A stretch of DNA of 64,000 bases from Papilionanthe hookeriana x Papilionanthe teres (taxonomy: Eukaryota; Streptophyta; Magnoliopsida; Asparagales; Orchidaceae): contig CM040430.1 in assembly GCA_022702705.1 (NCBI GenBank), positions 69,949,982 to 70,013,981 of the forward strand, written 5' to 3'. The translations under genes and the position numbers were made by a program. Below, one piece after another: positions 57,201 through 64,000 of the stretch; position 1 is the stretch's first letter; each line of letters starts with the position of its first letter. The notes below the pieces were generated by a model. That model made no database searches, was not told where the DNA came from, and was given only the letters and a program-made list of their open reading frames with translations.

Positions 57201-57702
57201 TAATGCTTTTAATATTTTAAAAGAAAAATTAATTACTGCACCTATCATTGTTGCATCTAATTGGAATAAATCTTTTGAATTAATGTGCGATGCATGTGAT
57301 TTTGCAATTGGAGCTGTATTGGGACAAAAATATGAGAAAATTTTCAAAGTTATATATTATGCTAGTAAAACTCTTACTGAAACTCAAAGAAATTACACTA
57401 CTACTGAGAAAGAGCTTCTAGCTATAATATATGGCTTTGATAAATTTAGACCTTATCTTCTTGGTACTAAATGCATAGTTCATACTGATCATTCCGCTAT
57501 TAAATATCTAATGTCAAAAAAGGATGCTAAACCTAGACTAATAAGATGGGTTTTACTTCTACAAGAATTTGATTTTCAAATAGTGGATAGAAAAGGAACG
57601 GACAACCAAATTGCTGATCATTTATCTAGAATTAAGAATGATATTATTACTAAAGAAAACATAAATGAGAAATTTCCTGATGAACATTTATATGTTATTT
57701 AA
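57201..57702 (+). pseudogene. Athila RNase H (element E), open
   Basis: This is the later part of the open frame ending at 57702. It holds C-D-A-C-D-F-A-I-G-A-V-L-G-Q, Y-Y-A-S-K-T-L-T-E-T-Q-R-N-Y-T-T-T-E-K-E-L-L-A, H-T-D-H-S-A-I-K-Y-L and D-N-Q-I-A-D-H-L-S-R-I. All expected acidic catalytic positions can be seen. The TAA at 57700 stands where element D has CAA. It is the best-kept RNase H in the window. Confidence 0.88.
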
Positions 57703-59003
57703 GGATACCAAACACCTTGGTATGTGGATATAGTTAACTATTTAGTTAGCAATATTCTACCTTATGGATTGGATGAAAAATTTATTAAGAAATTTAAAAA
57801 TGATGCTAAATATTATATTTGGGAAGATCCTCATTTATTTAATTAGGAAGAGATTCTATAATTTGAAGATGTGTACCTTAGAAGAAAATTATGCTATTAT
57901 TCAAAAATGTCATGATTCCGATTTTGGAGGACACTTTGGAGTAGATAAAACTGCATTTAAAATTTTAAATTCAGGATTTTATTGGCCTACTTTATTCAGA
58001 GATGTGAGACATTTTGTTAAAACATGTGATCGATGTCAAAGAATGGGAAATATATCCAAGAAAGATGAAATGCCTTTAAACTATATATTGGAAGTTGAAA
58101 TTTTTGATATATGGGGTTTAGACTTTATGGGACCATTTGTACCATCATCTCGGAAAAATTTATATTTTATTAGCGATTGATTATATTTCAAAGTGGATCA
58201 AGTCGTAGCTTTGCCTAACCGTGACTCCAAAAGTGTATCTAAACTTTTAAAGAAGATGATTTTTTCAAGATTTTGAATGCCTAAGGTAATTATCACAGAT
58301 TGTGGAAGTCATTTTAGAAATATAAGAATTCAATCGTTACTGCAAAAATTTGGAATCAAACATAAAATTGCAACTGCATATCGCCCACAAACAAGTGGAA
58401 TGGCTGAAGTATGAAAGAGAGAAATTAAAAGAATTTTAGAGAAGAAAGTTAATCCTAAAAGAACTGATTGGGTTGATAGACTTGATTCTGCATTATGGGC
58501 TTATAGAACAACTTATAAGACACCAATCGGAATGTCACCTTACCGGTTAGTTTTTGGAAAACACTGTCACTTACTTGTTGAACTTGAACATAAAGCTTAT
58601 TGGGCTATAAAGGAGTTTAATTCTGATTTGAATACTGCATGAGAAAAACGATTATTGCAATTAAATGAGATGGATGAATTAAGAAATGAATCATATGATA
58701 ATGCAAAAATTTATAAAGAGAAAATGAAGGTATTACATGATAAAAAGATTTCAGGAAAAATATTTGAGCCTGGATAAGAAGTATTACTATTTAATACTCG
58801 TTTAAGATTTTTTCCTGGAAAATTGAGATCAAAATGGATAGAACCATATATAATTGAAAAAGTATACCAATATGGAGCTGTGGATATTAAAGACCTCAAA
58901 ACGGGAAAAATTTTTAAAGTTAATGGATTAAGATTAAAGCCTTATTTGGGATACATTAAAAAGATCTATAAAGAGGCTTATGAATTAAGTCAACCTGATT
59001 AAA
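57703..59003 (+). pseudogene. Athila integrase (element E), heavily broken
   Basis: The zinc domain is readable in 57764-58180 (C-H-D-S-D-F-G-G-H-F-G-V-D-K-T, C-D-R-C-Q), as is the first core Asp in G-L-D-F-M-G-P-F. The second core Asp is kept (I-I-T-D-C-G-S-H-F, with C for the usual G). After 58180 stops fall every 50-150 bases (for example near 58276, 58413, 58640 and 58776) while homology to element D continues to G-L-R-L-K-P-Y-L-G. Decay is concentrated here. Confidence 0.85.
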
Positions 59004-59011
59004 GAATTACT

Positions 59012-59063
59012 TAGGTCGGGCTGACGAAGTTAAACCAAGCGCTTAATGGGAGGCAACCCATAG
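59012..59063 (+). promoter_or_regulatory. Conserved motif after pol (element E)
   Basis: TAGGTCGGGCTGACGAAGTT, then AAACCAAGCGCTTAATGGGA, then GGCAACCCATAG. It differs from element D at only a few bases although the integrase next to it is strongly decayed. Confidence 0.7.
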
Positions 59064-59352
59064 ATTTTATTTTTAGTGTATTTTTTACATTTTTAATGTA
59101 TGGTTATGCCTCGGTCTTGACTAATTTTATATAACTTCAGAAAATTAAAAATTATCTTGAATTATATAAAGTTTGGACTTTGGATCACTCCATTTCATAT
59201 GTGAGTAAAAAGGAGATCAAGTTAACTTTCATTAAAATTATGTATAATTGTGTTATTGAGATTGTTCCGATCTTATCATTATAATTTACCTATTTTTGGA
59301 GAACGAAACCTTGAAATTTGACGTTAGGCGAAACGGAGTCGAACATGGTTCC

Positions 59353-59450
59353 GGCGCCTAGGCGCCATAATTCGGTGCCTAAGCGCCAGAATAAGCTGTG
59401 TGTCGATGGGTCCAGCGCCTAGGCGCCTGATTTGACGCCTAAGTGCCACG
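59353..59450 (+). repeat. Palindrome cluster, element E post-pol region
   Basis: A perfect GGCGCCTAGGCGCC near 59353 and variants at about 20-bp and 60-bp steps, in the same arrangement as element D 41284-41378. Confidence 0.85.
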
Positions 59451-59599
59451 GTTACTGGGTCATCTAAAAACCAAAAACTTTCAGTTTTTCACACGATTTT
59501 CACCTTTAAATTAACCCATCTTCATCCCCAATCCCTATGCAATCATTATTTCGACCCATACACTCCATTCTTGAGAGATTAGAGAGGATTTTTGAAGAA

Positions 59600-59967
59600 A
59601 TGGAGAGGAGAAATCTTGGAGAAGAGGCTAGAGACAAAGGTCCAAAAGAGAAGATTTCTAGTGTTAGGACTTGAATGGTTTCATCGCTGTAAGTTTGGAG
59701 AAAATTTCTAGTCGTCTTGATAAATTTGAAGCAGATTTCAAAAGTATTGGAGATCGCCTCCATGAGATGTATCATCAGATTAAACATCCGGAATGGCAAG
59801 CGAAACACCAATTTGATCATCTAGCGACTTATTAAGATGCTCAAGTGGAGATGTATGCGAAGAACAATTGGATCGACGAGAAAACGGCTATGGATTTTTC
59901 AAGAGCGTTAGTATTCTTCCTTAGTAGGCAAGCAATCTTCATTGTGAAGATAATGGACATTAGATAG
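59600..59967 (+). pseudogene. Small accessory ORF between pol and env-position ORF (element E)
   Basis: This is the counterpart of 41523-41864. It begins MERRNLGEEARDKG, then shifts frame and meets stops. It recovers the shared frame at N-G-F-I-A-V-S-L-E-K-I-S-S-R-L-D-K-F-E-A and runs to M-Y-A-K-N-N-W-I-D-E-K-T with one TAA near 59833. Trp stands where element D has its first stop. Confidence 0.45.
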
Positions 59968-60357
59968 TGATTTTGTGAGATCGTGATTTATCTAGTGAGT
60001 CGTTATATCGATTTAGTGAATCAATTGTGTTTGTTTGTGTATTTGCTTTCATGTTCAATGTGTGTTGTATTTGTTTTCAAATTGTGTTGTTTGATTGTGT
60101 GTTAGGACTTGAATCATTATATTATACTTATCTGAAGTGTATTGAGCCAATATTGAAGATTATAAATGGAAATTAGAGGAGTTTGATTTAAACCTTGTGT
60201 TTGATTGATGGATTTAATATTTAATTTTTAAAAATTTTTGGAAATGTTTTGGAAGTTAGAAACTGAAGCCCTACTCTAATATGAGTAATTGGAAGTTGAA
60301 TTTATGAATTTTGGTGGAAAATAAAATTTTTAGAGTGATTTTTGTGAAAGGCGAGTC

Positions 60358-60395
60358 TGGAGCCTAGGCGCCAGAATTCGGCGCCTAAGCGCCGG
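60358..60395 (+). repeat. Palindrome pair upstream of env-position ORF (element E)
   Basis: AGCCTAGGCGCC followed by GGCGCCTAAGCGCC, variants of the 14-bp palindrome, at the same place relative to the ORF as in element D. Confidence 0.8.
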
Positions 60396-60760
60396 TTCGG
60401 TCTGCTTACCCGAAAAACACCATATAAACCCCATTAGCCATGGATGACACCTAAGCTTCTTCTCCTTCCCCATTTTCGCAAAAATACACCTCTTAGATCC
60501 ATTTTAAGGTCAAAACATCAAGTATTTGGGCGCAAAATCACTTGATTTTTTCGTCTCGAGGTCAGATCTACACTCTAATCCATTTATTTTCGATTTTCAC
60601 CATAGTTTTTCCTATGTTTTTCTAAAAACCAAAATTTTGAGAAAAACTTTGATTTTTAGGTATTCTATTTGGATTTTTAAACTTATTTTAAGTTTCTTAA
60701 ACTTAAAAAGAGTTTAAATATTTGATTCCTAAATTTGTTCTTGTTTTCTTTCACGTTTAG

Positions 60761-61970
60761 ATGGCACCGAAATCTAAGCGAGGGAAGGGACGAGAAAATT
60801 TTGACAGTAGCAAATTCGCGACTGCGGCAGCGCATTTTTGATATCACAAATTTGCGACGTCAAGAAAGTTTATCTTCGAGCGAAGCTTTTACAATCCAGG
60901 TGAAATGATTGAGAACACAATTGTTGCTCACAACTGGCAACGATTCTGTTATTTCACTGCTGTTGCTGTTATTCCAGTCGTTCGCAAATTTTATGCTAAC
61001 TTTTTAGATGCATAAGACTACGAAGTCTTCGTCAGAGGTATTGGAGTAGGATTTACTCCGGAGAGGATCAATGTGTTTTATGGACTGCCACCTATCATCG
61101 AGTGCCACTATTCTAGATTATCTCCATCTGAGGGAGATCTTGAGATGATTATTGCTTATTTGACTGGCGGCACTGGAGCCTGGATGATCCGGAATGAAAA
61201 ATGGGTAAACTTCAAATCTTCTAAGCTAAATGGTGTTCCAAAGGCTTGGAATTATTTTATTTATGCCAGACTTCTACCTTCCAACCATCTGAGTGAAGTC
61301 ACCAGAGAAAGAGCTATCCTAAACTACTGCATTCAGGAGAGGAAGCTGATAGATGTCGGCAGTATTATTTATGATTCTTTGGAGTCTACTGCTAGATCCA
61401 ACACTTCTGTGGGACTGGGATCGCCATCTTTGATCTATTCTTTATGTGTTAGCAATGGAGTCACTGCTGATATTTCTGAGGAGAAGCTGAAGTCTACCAA
61501 GCCAATTGGGCAGGAGAGTGTTAGTATCTATGGTCGTCTTCGAGGGAAGAGATCGACCGCTCCTTCTACTTCTGCACACACTTCAGGTAGAACTTCTACT
61601 TCCAGACCTTCTACTTCTACTGCTGAGCCACCATCTTGTTTTTGGGAATCGATGCATGATCAGTTTATAAAGCAGCAGCATGAGTTATTTCAAACTCACT
61701 GCGAGAATTGATTCTATTGATAAGAAAATTGATCATTTATCCGAGTATACCCGGAGGAAGAGTAGTTACGATGCCGAGTATGATGAAGCTCTCGTTAGAT
61801 TCCCGAAGGGAGAGCATGATGTTCAGCTTCCTACCTTTCCTAGTTTCTCACCATATGTTGATCCTAAGGATGTTGAGTTTTCTTTTGGTGATGATGACGA
61901 TGATGAGGCTAGCGTACAGGTGATTAGTGGCCTCGATTTACCTCTGAATTGTGCTAAGTCTCGTTGTTAG
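60761..61970 (+). pseudogene. Athila env-position ORF (element E), broken
   Basis: The ATG context (GTTTAGATGGCACC) and first codons match element D at 42623. A TGA near 60838 replaces CGA of element D and a TAA near 61014 replaces GAA. From 61073 it is open for 212 codons through F-Y-G-L-P-P, the G-G-T-G-A-W block, S-K-P-I/T-K-P-I-G-Q-E-S-V-S-I-Y-G-R-L-R-G-K-R-S and the Ser/Thr-rich stretch. A frameshift near 61703 moves the helical and acidic end (D-K-K-I-D-H-L-S-E-Y-T-R-R-K-S) to 61680-61970. About 400 codons in all. The middle part, broken in D, is open here. Confidence 0.75.
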
Positions 61971-63273
61971 TTTAGTTTGTTTGTTAGTATTGATTGTTGT
62001 TTGTTGTTTGCTAGTTTAGATTTGTTTATGTACTTTGTGTGGATTGTTGAGTGTTGAGACCGTTGTTAGAGTATTTTTAATTTATTGTGTTTAAGATTGA
62101 AATTTAGATAAATTTATGTTTATTTCTCGTTTCATACCTTACCGTTTAGTAGTTAGTATTGTTGTTCAATTTCTCGTTATTATAAGTAGTATAGTCATTT
62201 AATTTAATTACTAATGAGCCTGCTAATTTTTATACCTGCTTCATTATTTCAGTATTATTCATAAAAGCATGTGTAGAAGTAAATTTTTCTTTCTAGAATA
62301 TTTTTTTTACATACTTATAAAAATTCCTTTTTAAAATTATGTTTTTCTTTCTCTAATACTTTAAAAATAATTAATCATGATAGACCAAAACATAAGTTTG
62401 GGGGAAAGGGAAAATACATTCAAATTTAAATTTTATTTGTCCTTAAAGAACTAATATTTTCTTAAAATAAAAATTTTTAACAGAACACGAGGAATGAAGA
62501 ATCTATTTAAGATCACTTAAATTTTTGAAATTATAAATAATTTAGGGGACTTAATCAAAAATTTTAATAACTTTGATTGATTTTAAGAATAGAATTATTC
62601 AACTTAAAGAAAAATAATATTAAGAAATTTTTCTATTCATAGTAGAGATAATTGAATTTTAGAAGTATTAAGAAATCAAAAAATTATAACTCGAAAAAGA
62701 ATAGATTGAAATTCTTTTTGAAATCTATTTATGTTATAATGATTAAGTAAAAATGTATAAGTTTGAAAATATAAGTTAAAGATAGTGAAGTTCAAAACCA
62801 TTAACAGACTATCCAAATACAGTAATCCTCTCTTTTAAAAAAAAAAGAAAAAAAAAAGAGGAGAAGCTTGAGGAAATGCCTAATCAAAAATTGACTTCAC
62901 TTGAATTAACTTATAAAAAGAAAACTGATTACATTTATTACTTAATTTTTAGGCATGTATTTTTATTAGAAAAGAATTTCATGAAGATCTTTTTCTTGTG
63001 AATAATTTATGTGATCTTAATATAATAAACTACAATTATTTTCGAAGTGAATGAAAAATTTTTGAAGTCTTATGATTTGATAGTTAGAATATTCTTTAAA
63101 TTCTTAAAATTAAACTTAGTTAGTGAAATTTGGTTAATAATTTACTAAAGCCTTTATAAAATCAAAAATTATAAGGAGTCTTAAATATTTACCTTTTTAT
63201 TCCAAATGTTATACATTTTATATAAGTAAAAAGGGTTACTTCGAGGACAAGTAACGTTTAAGTTTGGGGATTT
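61971..63273 (+). other. 3' untranslated region of element E with two polypurine tracts
   Basis: Noncoding. AAGTTTGGGGGAAAGGGAAA near 62394 and AAGTTTGGGGATT at 63260 correspond to the two tracts of element D at almost the same distance (866 against 864 bp). GGGTTACTTCGAGGACAAGTA precedes the second. Confidence 0.75.
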
Positions 63274-64000
63274 TGATCCAAGAAAAAATACCTATTTTTA
63301 TGCCTTGATTTTTATTAAATTTTAAGGATATTATGCTTTAATGAAAGGTATTTTTGTGTTTTTGGATGTAGGCGATACAAAAATGTTCAAGAAGGAGAAA
63401 AATATGAAAAAGGAGCAAAAATGGAGCAAAAAGGAGCAAAAATGGAGCTAAAATGCAAAATAGTCGAAATTACTGGCCTGGCGCCTAGGCGCCAGAGTCC
63501 GGCGCCTAAGCGCCAGCTCGATACAGAAAACCGTTAGGCGGTTATTTTGACGGTATGAGTGGTTATTGGACCTTCTAGAAGACTGACAGTTGTTCCTGAT
63601 TTATAGGACATGTGATACAATGTATTTGGATGCTTCAAAATGGTTTTAATCGCGAAGAGGTGCGATCCAAAGTGAAGAGGTGCGAAGAACTGGACACGGT
63701 GTCCGGCGCCTAGGCGCCAGACACACCTTCTAGAAGATTCATTGAATGTGGACACATTTTGAAGAGGTGCATTGAGGCAACCCTTGAAGCCTATAAATAG
63801 GAGAGTATTCCTTCAAAGAAAAATGCCCCATCTACCTCTCCTTATCTAGAGTCCTATCTAGAGAGAGAATTAGAGAGATCATATTAGGGCCACCTTTATA
63901 CTTTCCTTCATAAATTAGTGAGTTTATTTTAGAGTTTGTATTTAGAGTTTGAAAGAGTTGGTGCATCTGTAGTTCATTATGCTGTGGAATCAGTAAGAAT
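63274..64000 (+). repeat. 3' LTR of element E, cut by the window edge
   Basis: It starts TGATCCAAGAAAAAATACC and matches 51772 onward in order: a palindrome pair near 63478-63514, a single perfect palindrome near 63703, a TATA box (CTATAAATAG, 63791-63800) and the leader. By eye it is closer to the E 5' LTR than to the D LTR, as expected of two ends of one insertion. One difference is a deletion of about 15 bp near 63537 (GTTAGGCGG for GTTAAGTTTTTTACGACTTT). The 3' end and right target-site duplication lie beyond the window. Confidence 0.85.

Overview
This window is plant nuclear DNA, almost certainly from a flowering plant. One split gene with GT-AG introns, a receptor-like kinase on the minus strand, sits in long stretches of decayed LTR retrotransposons. 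Most of these belong to the Ty3/gypsy Athila lineage. The evidence is gag and protease with D-x-GAS, reverse transcriptase (RT), RNase H, an integrase without chromodomain, an env-position ORF after pol, and a primer-binding site complementary to the 3' end of plant tRNA-Asp. One older remnant belongs to the Tat/Ogre-like lineage. I see no features of bacteria, organelles or free viruses. Dicot origin is only a guess.

Layout. 1-11.3 kb (minus strand): element A (RT start, protease and gag, running off the left edge) with its LTR; element B, a gag-protease element with no RT, RNase H or integrase, with a 2.2 kb LTR; then a partial LTR. 11.3-15.5 kb (minus): a heavily mutated Tat-like element (RNase H, RT, protease, gag, part of an LTR). 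15.5-23.0 kb: the low-copy island with the kinase gene (coding exons 21065 to 17480, 7 exons, 502 residues), an (AT)n tract, two related foldback elements and a perfect intronic hairpin. 23.0-30.3 kb (minus): gag and LTR of element C1, whose LTR breaks off inside the pol region of element C2 (protease, gag, LTR). 30.3-35.1 kb: AT-rich sequence I cannot assign. 35.1-47.0 kb (plus): element D, the most complete copy, with a truncated 5' LTR and a full 3' LTR. 47.0-51.8 kb: unassigned sequence with a 96-bp higher-order minisatellite. 51.8-64.0 kb (plus): element E with a full 5' LTR, a broken gag-pol, the env-position ORF, and a 3' LTR cut by the window edge.

Every recognisable retroelement left of 30.3 kb is on the minus strand and every one right of 35.1 kb is on the plus strand, so the 5' ends of C2 and D face each other across the unassigned block. 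None of the elements looks autonomous: all have stops and frameshifts. D has also lost an integrase catalytic Asp, and E an RT catalytic Asp. The LTRs fall into two related groups: A with C2, and B with C1, D and E. The second group carries clusters of a 14-bp palindrome, GGCGCCTAGGCGCC.

The most notable observations are: (1) the tRNA-Asp primer site occurs as a tandem pair about 60-100 bp apart in five of six elements, and in D the repeat lies inside the 3' LTR; (2) a second polypurine-tract-like motif lies about 865 bp upstream of the real one in D and E; (3) a small coiled-coil-like ORF (about 113 codons) between pol and the env-position ORF shows mostly third-position differences between D and E; (4) element B is an RT-less gag-protease element; (5) intron 2 of the kinase gene holds a perfect 29-bp inverted repeat.
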